The notes under the pieces were generated by a model. That model ran no database searches and was not told where the DNA came from. It saw only the letters and a list, made by a program, of their open reading frames with translations. 29,108 nt of DNA from HO2-45-28 sp964574495 (GTDB lineage: Bacteria; Patescibacteriota; Minisyncoccia; HO2-45-28). The DNA lies in contig CAZNNT010000006.1 in assembly GCA_964574495.1 (NCBI GenBank), positions 1 through 29,108 on the forward strand, read 5' to 3'. Shown piece after piece: positions 6,598 to 13,304 of this stretch (within the stretch, counting starts at the first letter, position 1; every line of letters starts with the position of its first letter). A program made the translations under genes and the position numbers.

Positions 6598-7302
6598 TTA
6601 ATTGCCGGCCAATTCTTTCTGAATCACGGCTTCAAATTGCGTAAACGGCAAAGCGCCCGTAATATGGGTGCCGTTAATGAACGAGCTTGGCGTGCCGTTG
6701 ACGCCCAATTGCCCGCCAAGTTTAGTTTCACTTTCAACCGCGGATAAATATTTCTGTGAATCAAGGCAAGAATTGAATTGGTCCGTGTCAAGATTTAAGG
6801 AGCGCGCGAAATTTTTTAGATTTACTAACGAAAACGCGCCGCGGTTTTCGCCGTTTTGATTTTCGAAAAGAAAATTGTGATATTCCCAGAATTTGCCTTG
6901 TTCTCCGGCGCATCTGGCCGCCACCGCCGCGTCAAACGACTCCTTGCCCAGAAAAGCGAAATCGCGCCAGATGAATTTGACCCTGCCCGTCTTCACATAT
7001 TTTTCTATGACCTCTTTTTCGGTCGTAGAATAAAATCTTCCGCAAAACGGACACTGAAAATCGCCGAACTCCACAAAGACAACAGGGGCCGAAGGATTTC
7101 CCAAAACAAAATCGTCTTCCTGAATTTTAAGAAGGTCTTGAGCTTCGCCGGACAAGCCCGCAACCGCGGCTTGCTCTTGTTTTGATTCAAAACCCGCCTG
7201 TTCCTTCTTCGGTCCTCCGACATACATGACCGCTAAAGCAATAATAACGCCGGCCGCTAAAATCGCGCCCGGAATTAAATAAGATTGTTTGGCATTTTCC
7301 AT
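6598..7302 (-). CDS. Membrane-anchored DsbA-like thiol oxidoreductase
   Basis: 234 residues. An N-terminal hydrophobic anchor at about 9-28 precedes a linker and a DsbA/thioredoxin-fold domain (Thioredoxin_4/BdbD type). The active site is Cys84-Pro-Phe-Cys87 in FGDFQCPFCGRF, and GVNGTPSSFING holds the cis-proline loop. Two further cysteines (ARCAGEQ, NSCLDS) fit the helical insertion. The domain should lie outside the membrane and form or shuffle disulfides in surface proteins. It is followed 16 bases later by the thioredoxin-reductase-like gene, an unusual direct pairing, because the reductase is cytoplasmic. A TATAAT lies exactly 6 bases before the ATG. Confidence 0.9.
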   Translation of the reverse strand: MENAKQSYLIPGAILAAGVIIALAVMYVGGPKKEQAGFESKQEQAAVAGLSGEAQDLLKIQEDDFVLGNPSAPVVFVEFGDFQCPFCGRFYSTTEKEVIEKYVKTGRVKFIWRDFAFLGKESFDAAVAARCAGEQGKFWEYHNFLFENQNGENRGAFSLVNLKNFARSLNLDTDQFNSCLDSQKYLSAVESETKLGGQLGVNGTPSSFINGTHITGALPFTQFEAVIQKELAGN

Positions 7303-7336
7303 ATTTTGATTATATCCCGAATCGCTTTCTATTCAA
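7303..7336 (-). promoter_or_regulatory. Predicted leaderless promoter of the DsbA-like gene
   Basis: On the - strand TTGAAT (7336 to 7331), 16-base spacer, TATAAT (7314 to 7309), 6 bases, ATG. The -35 overlaps the end of the DUF4015 gene. Confidence 0.7.
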
Positions 7337-8471
7337 CCCCCGATTGATAATAGGCCTCCGGAGTGTATTTGTTAGACGCGTCCCAGGCCATCCAGCTAGT
7401 TAATCCGGCGTCATAAACGGCCTGCATTTGCGCTCTGACCATTCCCGCGTCGTAAGTCGCGCCCAAATCAAAATCCTGAAGCCACGGCCGAAGTTTTGAA
7501 GGACTGGAACTCGCGGCCGTCAGACGCCCCGAAGCCACAATCATCGCCTGATGCACGATTTCGTAAGGATGCAGAGCCGGATTTTTAAAATTATTAAAGC
7601 CGGACGGATAATGGGACGGGTAAACCATGGGAGCAATGTAGTCAAAATACAAAGCGGCGTTTTCCAAAACCTGGCCTATGTTAAGGTCGTCGTAATTAAC
7701 CGTAACCATTCCGAATAAATCCGCGGACAACGGCAATCCGACTCCGTCCAATTCCCGCCTTAGATAGGCGAAAAAATCGCCGATGACTTCCGCCGGAGGC
7801 GTTACTTCGTCCCAGTAATCATATTTAATATCTTTCATATTTCCGTCTGAAGGAAAACGCACATAGTCAAAATTCAGTTCGTCAAAACCCGCTTTTTCCG
7901 ACGCTTTAGCCACTAAAACGGTATAAGCCCAAAATTCTTTGGCCGCGGGATCAATCCAAGTTAAACCTTTACGGTCTTTCCAAACACTGCCGTCTTTTTT
8001 CTTGACCGCGAGATCCGGACGCTTAGAAACAAAATACGGGTCCTGAAAAACGCTAATGCGGCCGATTACATATATATTTTTCTGGTGGAGATATTCAATA
8101 AATTCTTTAATATCGATTATCCTTTTTTCGGACGAGCCCAAATCTTTAATGTAGGCATCGTCCGTTTCAAACGATACCCGCCCGCTGTAATCCTTAATAT
8201 CAATCACCACGGCGTTAAGTTCGGTTTCCTCCACAAATTTCACCAGGTTTTCACGCCAATCGGCAGTGCCCGCCACCCAGCTGGTCATATAAATAGCGCG
8301 AGTCGGCTCCGGCGTCCGAAGATGCTGAATTTTTTCTTGAGAAGGCGCGGCTATTTCATTTCCCGGAGCGATATAAGAAATGCGGTTGTTGCCGCCAAAA
8401 ACCAAAAAAAGAGACGCGACTCCGATAAAAGCAACCGCCCCTAATCCAAAGTAATTTTTGAATCTGCCCAT
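7329..8471 (-). CDS. DUF4015-family putative glycoside hydrolase, membrane-anchored
   Basis: 380 residues. A short basic start (MGRFKNY) and a hydrophobic helix at about 8-26 anchor or export it. The rest matches the DUF4015 TIM-barrel family: TRAIYMTSWVAGT opens the domain, NAVVIDIKDYSGRVSFET follows, then FDELNFDYVRFPSDG, SADLFGMVTVNYDDLNIGQ and YFDYIAPMVYPSHYP. Acidic residues in DYVRFP and PMVYPSHY strands are placed as in glycoside-hydrolase-like barrels, so it may cut a cell-surface polysaccharide; the substrate is unknown. Its start overlaps the upstream oxidoreductase by 31 bases; the next Met is inside the barrel, so this start is needed for the anchor. Confidence 0.85.
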   Translation of the reverse strand: MGRFKNYFGLGAVAFIGVASLFLVFGGNNRISYIAPGNEIAAPSQEKIQHLRTPEPTRAIYMTSWVAGTADWRENLVKFVEETELNAVVIDIKDYSGRVSFETDDAYIKDLGSSEKRIIDIKEFIEYLHQKNIYVIGRISVFQDPYFVSKRPDLAVKKKDGSVWKDRKGLTWIDPAAKEFWAYTVLVAKASEKAGFDELNFDYVRFPSDGNMKDIKYDYWDEVTPPAEVIGDFFAYLRRELDGVGLPLSADLFGMVTVNYDDLNIGQVLENAALYFDYIAPMVYPSHYPSGFNNFKNPALHPYEIVHQAMIVASGRLTAASSSPSKLRPWLQDFDLGATYDAGMVRAQMQAVYDAGLTSWMAWDASNKYTPEAYYQSGVE

Positions 8472-9619
8472 CCATTCATTATAGCTTGATTAATCTTTCC
8501 CAAAAACCTCTGACCGTTCATGAGAACCGCGCCTATAACGCGACTATCTTTCATGAAAATTTTAATGTATCCGTTTTTCCCGCCTGACGCAAAGGTGACG
8601 CCTTTGCTTATAAAGGCGTCACCTTTGGCGAATGGGCCGACATCGCCGACAAAAGAGATATTTACGCCCAAATGGCTGATGGCGTAAACCGGAATATTTT
8701 TAAACGATTCTTTGCCGCCCGCCATATTAAGTCCCGCCGTCCTGCCCTGCATAAAAGCGCCCGACCAGTTTCCGCCAGAACGTCTTCTCCCGGAAAAACG
8801 GTCTTTATACGAGGCGACATCTCCGGCCGCCCACACATTTGGAGTCCCGGTTTCCAAATGCTCATTTACTTCCAGGCCCCCGCTTGGCGGTTTAATCGCC
8901 GCATGGGGCAGAAAGTCCAAATTTCTATCAAGACCTATACCAACGCCAACAAAGTCGGCGTCTAGTTCTGCGCTGTTTTTTATTTCACGGCCAAAAATGG
9001 TTTCAATCCCGTTTTTTTGCCACAAATCCTTTAAAATTCCGAAACCCGCTTCATCCAAAAAATCCGGCCAAAAATATTTTTCGGCGCACAATAATTTTAT
9101 TTTCCATCCGTATTTTGCCAAAATCGCGATAAACTCCAGGGCCATAAAACCTCCGCCGACGACCAGCGCCGTACCCGACGGACGCGAAGACAAAAACTTT
9201 TTAATCTTCAAAGCGTCGTCCAGCGTTTGAAGGCGAAAAATATTGCCGGGTAACAAGGTTTCAAAGTTCCATAATTTTGGCCGGCCGCCGGAAGCAATAA
9301 GAATTTTTTTAGCGCGAAATTCTTTTCCGGAAATAGTTTTAAGCGTCATAGTCTGCGAATTAAAATCGCAAACTGACTCATTCAAAAAAATATCAATGCC
9401 GTTTTTTTTATAATCGCCGGCTGTTCTCAACATCACTTTATCCAGCCCAATCTCTTTGCGGATAAATTCCGGCAAAAGAACTCTTGAATACAAAAAATGC
9501 GGCTCGCCGCAGATTAATGCGACAGAACCATTTTGGTCTTTTTGGCGTATGGTTTCTGCGGCAGTCGTTCCGGCAATTCCGCCGCCCATAATCAGATAAT
9601 CAAAGACGAGTTCGGCCAT
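8441..9619 (-). CDS. FAD/NAD(P)-dependent oxidoreductase (NirB/rubredoxin-reductase-like)
   Basis: 392 residues. FAD site YLIMGGGIAGTTAAETI at the N-terminus, second nucleotide site VVGGGFMALEFIAIL near 155, and the FAD motif NVWAAGDVA near 270. No CxxC or CxxxxC pair is present, so it is of the non-disulfide class that includes rubredoxin, ferredoxin and nitrite reductase flavoproteins. The electron acceptor cannot be named. It follows the LysM-like gene by 15 bases and overlaps the DUF4015 gene. A 38-base perfect hairpin (8590-8627) lies inside the coding sequence and encodes part of the C-terminal domain. Confidence 0.87.
   Translation of the reverse strand: MAELVFDYLIMGGGIAGTTAAETIRQKDQNGSVALICGEPHFLYSRVLLPEFIRKEIGLDKVMLRTAGDYKKNGIDIFLNESVCDFNSQTMTLKTISGKEFRAKKILIASGGRPKLWNFETLLPGNIFRLQTLDDALKIKKFLSSRPSGTALVVGGGFMALEFIAILAKYGWKIKLLCAEKYFWPDFLDEAGFGILKDLWQKNGIETIFGREIKNSAELDADFVGVGIGLDRNLDFLPHAAIKPPSGGLEVNEHLETGTPNVWAAGDVASYKDRFSGRRRSGGNWSGAFMQGRTAGLNMAGGKESFKNIPVYAISHLGVNISFVGDVGPFAKGDAFISKGVTFASGGKNGYIKIFMKDSRVIGAVLMNGQRFLGKINQAIMNGWADSKITLD
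8590..8627. repeat. 16-bp perfect inverted repeat inside the FAD oxidoreductase gene
   Basis: CAAAGGTGACGCCTTT (8590-8605), 6-base loop, AAAGGCGTCACCTTTG (8612-8627). On the - strand it encodes residues around AKGDAFISKGVTF. A stem this strong inside a gene is unusual. Confidence 0.85.
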
Positions 9620-9634
9620 ACGGCGCCATCAATC

Positions 9635-11677
9635 TTATTTGTATCCCCGGGATAGTTCGGAAAGAAAATCTTTCATTTTAAATTTGCCGTACGGGCCTCC
9701 GCGAAAATCGCCGGTTTTTTTGCGGATGAAATCGGCAAGCCCTTTTCTATCTCTTGCTAAATCAAGCTGTTCAGAAGTCCAGCGGGCTTCCGGCGCGGTA
9801 TCATTCATTAATTGATATTCGCCATCGGCATCGGACAAAAACTGGCTGACTGATTTTTTCATATCTTCCGGGTTTGAAAAAATCTTGTCTATAATGTATC
9901 GCGGCATGCCCTCGGAACCGGCTTTTTGAATCAGGATTTCTTGGGTCTCCTGACTTAGACCCGCGGGAACCTCGGCTTCAGCGTCTGCCTCCGACAAAAT
10001 TCCGGCCGCTGGCTCCGCGGACTCTTTTAATTTCAACCCTTTCGTACCGGTCTTTTCCAATTTCATGCCGGTTAAAATTTCGTCAACTTTTTGAGAGGTT
10101 AAACTTTCTCCAGGATGATCTCTTACCCACTGGCGTAAAAACAAGTTATTCTTTTTTATATTTTCCATATCAGCCGCGGTCAGTTTTTCTGCTTTGCTAA
10201 ATATGGAGCCGATTTCTTTTTGGTCGCGAAAAAGTCCCCCTATTTTTATTTTCTGCCCGATTTTTAATTTATCCGGATCATCTAAGCCGTATTTTCCCGG
10301 ATTAGCAACGACTTTATCTTTCAGAGCGTCTAAAATATATGTTTTTTGGCTTTCGTTAAGGCCCGAGAATTTTTGCCCGTGAGAAGAAGAAAGCTGGCGC
10401 TCCAATATTTTCCAAACCGAGTCGCCTTTTTTAACCTCAATTTGCTCTGGAACGGAAGGAAACCATTCCATGGTGGCAAAAATGGTCGGCAAATGTTCCC
10501 AAACTTTTTGCGCCGTCAAATACAGCGATTCAACCATAGTCGCAGCCACTACGGCTTTTGCCCCCTTTTCCGCGGCCTCGGCGCCCAAAGCAAGGACGTC
10601 AACCGTGCCGTATTTTGAAACCATTCGGTCAAGGTCTTTAAGGCGGCGCGAGTAGCTGTTGAACAGCTTATCTTTGCGATTTTTCTTTTCGGCTTCAGAT
10701 AGTTTTTCGTTGGCATCTATTTTTTTAACCCTTCTTTCAACGTTTCCCGCCGAATATTCCGCGTATTTTCTTGCGATTTTTTGAGTTATTCCGGTTACAA
10801 CGCCGGGCTCCGGATTTTCTTTGAGGCGCGCCAGAATGTCCTTGGGCAAACCGCTTGAGTAGGCCTTCTCCAGCAATTCTTTTGTCGGCTTTTTTCCGCT
10901 CGCCTCTTTCGCCGCTTCTTCGTAAATTCTCCAGGCCTCATCCGCGGCTTTATCAATGTCGTTAACTCTGGTTTTTTCTATAACTTTTTCGTTTTTAAAC
11001 CTGGCTTCTTTCGCGGCTTCAGCTCCCCTGGCAAAACCCATGGCGGAAATCATTACATAGCGCAAAGGAGAAGCCGCTGTCCAGCCGATAACATCGGCTG
11101 CGGTTCTCCCGTATTTTATAACATTACCCGCCAAATAGCCCGAGTTTAAAAGTTTTTTTGATTTCCCTCGGGAAACTTCGTCTATATTTTTCCTTGCCCG
11201 CTCGGCGTCTCTTGAAAAGTTTTCGCGAAGAGAAGAAAAAAATCTGCGCATCGCGCTTTTTTCTTTAAAACCTTTTTCCACCGCTCCGAAAGTTTTAGCG
11301 AAAAATTTGTCTTTCTGCTCTTCCAGAAAAAATCCGATTGTTCCTAAACCGATGCCGAGATTTTTGCGCTCGTTTTCCGGCATTGCTTCTATTTCTTTTT
11401 TGAGCGGCTCTATTTTTTTTGCTTCTCCCGTTTCAGACGCTGGTTCTTGCTTAACTTCCGGCGCCGGCTCTTGCTCTTTTCCGGAAGCCAGTTCTTTTTC
11501 CATTTCCTCGCGGGCTTTCGGAATAAGATTTTCACGGCCTTTTTCCGTAAGTTCCCACGCGCCGGTTTCCGTTCGTTCAATGTCGCCTCGTCTGCTTTCG
11601 CCGATTACAAATCCGCCTCTTTGACGCCGCAAGCGGGCTTGTTCTTCGGGGGTATATTCGGGTAATTTTTCGTTCAT
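9635..11677 (-). CDS. Large LysM-like domain protein, unknown function
   Basis: 680 residues. The first ~90 are charged and Glu/Lys/Pro-rich (two QEPAxE-like segments near 68-82). Residues about 186-216 and 370-400 are moderately hydrophobic and may sit on or in the membrane; there is no signal peptide. A LysM-like module spans about 412-480: IEVKKGDSVWKILE opens it and DPDKLKIGQKIKIGG closes it, with a longer middle than usual. The C-terminal 200 residues are again charged, ending in a Lys-rich FKMKDFLSELSRGYK. Large LysM-like proteins of this type recur in Patescibacteria as hypothetical proteins. It heads the transcript that continues into the oxidoreductase and DUF4015 genes, so a cell-surface role is possible but unproven. 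Confidence 0.8.
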   Translation of the reverse strand: MNEKLPEYTPEEQARLRRQRGGFVIGESRRGDIERTETGAWELTEKGRENLIPKAREEMEKELASGKEQEPAPEVKQEPASETGEAKKIEPLKKEIEAMPENERKNLGIGLGTIGFFLEEQKDKFFAKTFGAVEKGFKEKSAMRRFFSSLRENFSRDAERARKNIDEVSRGKSKKLLNSGYLAGNVIKYGRTAADVIGWTAASPLRYVMISAMGFARGAEAAKEARFKNEKVIEKTRVNDIDKAADEAWRIYEEAAKEASGKKPTKELLEKAYSSGLPKDILARLKENPEPGVVTGITQKIARKYAEYSAGNVERRVKKIDANEKLSEAEKKNRKDKLFNSYSRRLKDLDRMVSKYGTVDVLALGAEAAEKGAKAVVAATMVESLYLTAQKVWEHLPTIFATMEWFPSVPEQIEVKKGDSVWKILERQLSSSHGQKFSGLNESQKTYILDALKDKVVANPGKYGLDDPDKLKIGQKIKIGGLFRDQKEIGSIFSKAEKLTAADMENIKKNNLFLRQWVRDHPGESLTSQKVDEILTGMKLEKTGTKGLKLKESAEPAAGILSEADAEAEVPAGLSQETQEILIQKAGSEGMPRYIIDKIFSNPEDMKKSVSQFLSDADGEYQLMNDTAPEARWTSEQLDLARDRKGLADFIRKKTGDFRGGPYGKFKMKDFLSELSRGYK

Positions 11678-11689
11678 ATCGTTATTATA
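11678..11689 (-). promoter_or_regulatory. Predicted leaderless promoter (-10) of the LysM-like gene
   Basis: On the - strand TATAAT (11689 to 11684), 6 bases, ATG. A second TATAAT lies at 11699 to 11694. The -35 region is T-rich only. A terminator lies just upstream, so this should be a transcript start. Confidence 0.65.
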
Positions 11690-11700
11690 TTAAATTATAC

Positions 11701-11738
11701 AAAAAAACAAAACGCCGCAGGGGGAAAAACCGCGCGGC
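11701..11738 (-). terminator. Second terminator after the 59-residue membrane protein gene
   Basis: On the - strand a GCCGC/GCGGC stem (11738-11734 with 11718-11714) with an inner GG-CC pair is followed by GTTTTG and seven Ts (11707 to 11701). Confidence 0.65.
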
Positions 11739-11744
11739 TAAATC

Positions 11745-11774
11745 AAAAACTCCCAAGCATAGCCGGGAGTTTTT
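11745..11774. terminator. Bidirectional hairpin terminator
   Basis: AAAAACTCCC (11745-11754) and GGGAGTTTTT (11765-11774) form a perfect 10-bp stem with a 10-base loop. It lies 18 bases after the stop of the small membrane gene on the - strand. Confidence 0.82.
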
Positions 11775-11792
11775 GAAATACCTAAGATAAAA

Positions 11793-11972
11793 TTACATTC
11801 CGGAAGGTCCCGGCGCCGATTTTCCTTCACCCATAGCTGACCAAAACGCCAAAATGGCAATGACCAAACCGCTTAAAATCATCAGGGTTCGATGGGCGCC
11901 TGGCGGGAAACCCAAAAAGGGCATGAGTATTATCCAAAGACCTAAAATTCCGTTAATCCAATTTCGCCACAT
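11793..11972 (-). CDS. 59-residue two-helix membrane protein
   Basis: A short open frame on the - strand from ATG (11972) to TAA (11793). The peptide starts MWRNWINGILGLWIILMPFL, then GFPPGAHRTLMILSG, a second hydrophobic helix to about residue 46, and a polar tail GEGKSAPGPSGM. The NWINGILGLWI...PF pattern recalls small SPW-repeat-like membrane proteins, but I cannot confirm this. The lack of any other gene between 11774 and 12016, the two hydrophobic segments and the terminators right after the stop support it. No clear Shine-Dalgarno is seen. Confidence 0.68.
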   Translation of the reverse strand: MWRNWINGILGLWIILMPFLGFPPGAHRTLMILSGLVIAILAFWSAMGEGKSAPGPSGM

Positions 11973-12016
11973 ACTTTTTTTGTGTTTTCTAACTAAATAA
12001 TAATAAAGGGGTTAAA

Positions 12017-12048
12017 ACGACCTTACTAATTTATTTTAGCAAGGTCGT
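12017..12048 (-). terminator. Terminator of the thioesterase gene
   Basis: ACGACCTT (12017-12024) pairs with AAGGTCGT (12041-12048); after one mismatch CTAA pairs with TTAG, leaving a 6-base loop. On the - strand a TTTT-containing tail follows. It lies 20 bases after the stop at 12068. Confidence 0.7.
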
Positions 12049-12067
12049 ATTCGCGATAAAAATCAAG

Positions 12068-12556
12068 TTATCCACAGGGCACAAGGACTTGCGTGGCAGA
12101 AGCAATGGCTATTTCCTGGCCTTCTTCCGTTAAAATCCGGCCATAACCGCAAATAACGCGCCGGCCTCTTACGATTTCCACGCCGCCGGAACTTCTGGCG
12201 ATAACGCGATATCTCTTTTTAACGCTCACGGGTAGTTTAATTTCAACGGAAGGCGTGGCGTCGGTTACCATAAAATATTTCAATAGGACAGCCGGGCCTA
12301 AAGCAGACAAACAAGCCGTCCAAATCGCGGAATCCAGCGCCACTCCCAACACGCCGCCCTGCACCGCGCCGTAAATATTGGTCATCGGCTCATAGAAAGT
12401 TACTGAAATCAGGCATTCTCCGCGCTTAACTTCATCAAGCGACATACTCAAAGCCCGATGAATCGGGAAAGCGCCAAAAATCTCCCGCATGGTCTCTTCA
12501 AACCCAAGATTTTGAGCCAGGATTTCAAGTATTTTTTCGTTGGAAGGAACGCCCAT
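12068..12556 (-). CDS. Hotdog-fold thioesterase (PaaI-like)
   Basis: 162 residues. The central NIYGAVQGGVLGVALDSAIWTAC matches the hotdog thioesterase pattern (N..G.vhGG....lD.a), in which the long helix carries the catalytic acid; the Gln in VQGG replaces the usual His. The flanking strands (VEIKLPVSVKKRYRVIARS, GYGRILTEEGQEIAIASATQVLV) fit the PaaI/4HBT fold, which hydrolyses acyl-CoA thioesters; the substrate is unknown. GGAGGGG (12571 to 12565) lies 8 bases before the ATG, and a likely promoter lies at 12604-12631. It is a single-gene unit with its own terminator. Confidence 0.82.
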   Translation of the reverse strand: MGVPSNEKILEILAQNLGFEETMREIFGAFPIHRALSMSLDEVKRGECLISVTFYEPMTNIYGAVQGGVLGVALDSAIWTACLSALGPAVLLKYFMVTDATPSVEIKLPVSVKKRYRVIARSSGGVEIVRGRRVICGYGRILTEEGQEIAIASATQVLVPCG

Positions 12557-12603
12557 TTCTCATTCCCCTCCGGGAAATAAAGGAGCATTCGCGCCTATCT
12601 TCA

Positions 12604-12631
12604 TTGATACGCCATAAACTCCGAAAGTCAA
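12604..12631 (-). promoter_or_regulatory. Likely promoter of the thioesterase gene
   Basis: On the - strand TTGACT (12631 to 12626), 16-base spacer, TATCAA (12609 to 12604). The predicted start near 12597 leaves about 40 bases of leader with the ribosome site. Confidence 0.5.
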
Positions 12632-12664
12632 GCTGTTAGGAAAATCACTGATGGCTTTATACAT

Positions 12665-12686
12665 TGCCATATAAATAAATATGGCA
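12665..12686. repeat. Small stem-loop in the intergenic region
   Basis: TGCCATAT (12665-12672), 6-base loop AAATAA, ATATGGCA (12679-12686). No T-run follows on either strand. It is one element of the 325-base gene-free stretch 12557-12881, which otherwise holds two promoters, the dnaE-like relic and the 16-bp inverted repeat. Confidence 0.6.
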
Positions 12687-12705
12687 CATCATTAAATTAA
12701 ACATT

Positions 12706-12759
12706 ATGTCTTTTGCGCATCTGCATACGCATAGCCACTATTCCCTCCCGTACAGTTAA
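12706..12759 (+). pseudogene. Relic of a dnaE (PHP-domain) start, 17 codons
   Basis: Reads MSFAHLHTHSHYSLPYS and a TAA stop. The first 14 residues match the start of the intact dnaE at 13305 (MPFVHLHTHSHYSL) at 12 of 14 positions, but the DNA agrees at only about 30 of 42 bases and most differences are in third positions. Identity ends abruptly at 12748, exactly where the perfect inverted repeat 12749-12811 begins; the stop codon lies in the repeat's left arm. It looks like the front end of a second, diverged dnaE-type gene cut by an insertion or rearrangement. A histidine-rich leader peptide is a less likely alternative. Confidence 0.6.
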
Positions 12760-12811
12760 CCTTAGTCACCCCAATTTTCCAAAACTGTCACCTCATAAGG
12801 TTAACTGTACG
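12749..12811. repeat. Perfect 16-bp inverted repeat with 31-base interior
   Basis: CGTACAGTTAACCTTA (12749-12764) and TAAGGTTAACTGTACG (12796-12811). The interior holds GTCACC twice (12765-12770 and 12787-12792). It sits between the dnaE-like relic and the promoter of the zinc-ribbon gene; there is no T-run after it. It may be an operator, a small palindromic element or an insertion scar. Confidence 0.85.
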
Positions 12812-12817
12812 CCTTAC

Positions 12818-12846
12818 TTGACAATAAATACTTTTTATAATACGAT
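12818..12846 (+). promoter_or_regulatory. Promoter of the zinc-ribbon gene
   Basis: TTGACA at 12818-12823, 17-base spacer, TACGAT at 12841-12846. A perfect TATAAT at 12836-12841 also exists but only 12 bases from the -35. The inverted repeat ends 6 bases upstream of the -35. Confidence 0.65.
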
Positions 12847-12881
12847 GTTAATAGAACCCTGTCATGTGGAGGAAAATTACG

Positions 12882-13079
12882 ATGGATCTATTTAAAAAGA
12901 TAGTTCATGAACATGGTGACAGACTGACCGCTGAATTAAAAAGTAGTTTTGTCCTCGCCCCGAAAAAAGCTTGTGATTGTGGAAAACCCGTAGTCTTTTT
13001 TTTCCCTAACACGACTTTTAAATGCACTCGTTGCGGCCGTAAATGGAAATTAATCGTAGAAGCTCGACCAATTCCTTAA
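12882..13079 (+). CDS. Small zinc-ribbon protein
   Basis: 65 residues. The ATG at 12882 is chosen because GGAGGA (12868-12873) stands 8 bases before it; an in-frame ATG at 12864 lies upstream of that ribosome site. The N-terminal half is charged (LFKKIVHEHGDRLTAELK); the C-terminal half has CDCGKPVVFFFPNTTFKCTRCG, two Cys pairs (CxC and CxxC) in two knuckles typical of a zinc ribbon. Such proteins often bind nucleic acid or another protein; no family is recognised. It has its own promoter and terminator and sits immediately before dnaE. Confidence 0.72.
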   Translation: MDLFKKIVHEHGDRLTAELKSSFVLAPKKACDCGKPVVFFFPNTTFKCTRCGRKWKLIVEARPIP

Positions 13080-13095
13080 TCCATCTATTCTCATC

Positions 13096-13121
13096 TGCCA
13101 TGGGGCACAAGCCCCATGGCA
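13096..13121 (+). terminator. Terminator of the zinc-ribbon gene
   Basis: Perfect 11-bp stem (TGCCATGGGGC at 13096-13106 with 13111-13121) and ACAA loop, followed by CTTCTTATATTT. The rest of the 225-base space before dnaE (13122-13304) holds only AT-rich sequence and the dnaE promoter. Confidence 0.75.
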
Positions 13122-13266
13122 CTTCTTATATTTCATCCGCCGCGGAAAAGATCGCGCGGGTTTCTCTTCTTTATCTTCTTTAAAAATTTGTACCAAATAA
13201 ACGGTTGCCACAAACAAAACCGACCTGATTTTTTAACTCGTCCGCATTTTAATCATAAAAGATTTT

Positions 13267-13294
13267 TTGATTTTTACCAGCCATGATTTAAAAT
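13267..13294 (+). promoter_or_regulatory. Likely promoter of dnaE
   Basis: TTGATT at 13267-13272, 16-base spacer, TAAAAT at 13289-13294, 10 bases before the ATG. The leader would be only a few bases long and no Shine-Dalgarno is seen. Confidence 0.5.
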
Positions 13295-13304
13295 TTAGTT
13301 AACT

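Noticed and set aside
12560..12685. Short open frame on the - strand upstream of the thioesterase gene
   Set aside because: About 40 codons, no ribosome site, and it covers the likely thioesterase promoter; no hydrophobic or motif support.
12706..12759. Histidine leader peptide for attenuation
   Set aside because: The peptide matches the DnaE start at 12 of 14 residues and no histidine biosynthesis gene follows; kept only as an alternative to the relic.
13122..13304. Possible short peptides on the - strand before dnaE
   Set aside because: Frames are under 30 codons without start signals; the region is better explained as promoter and spacer.
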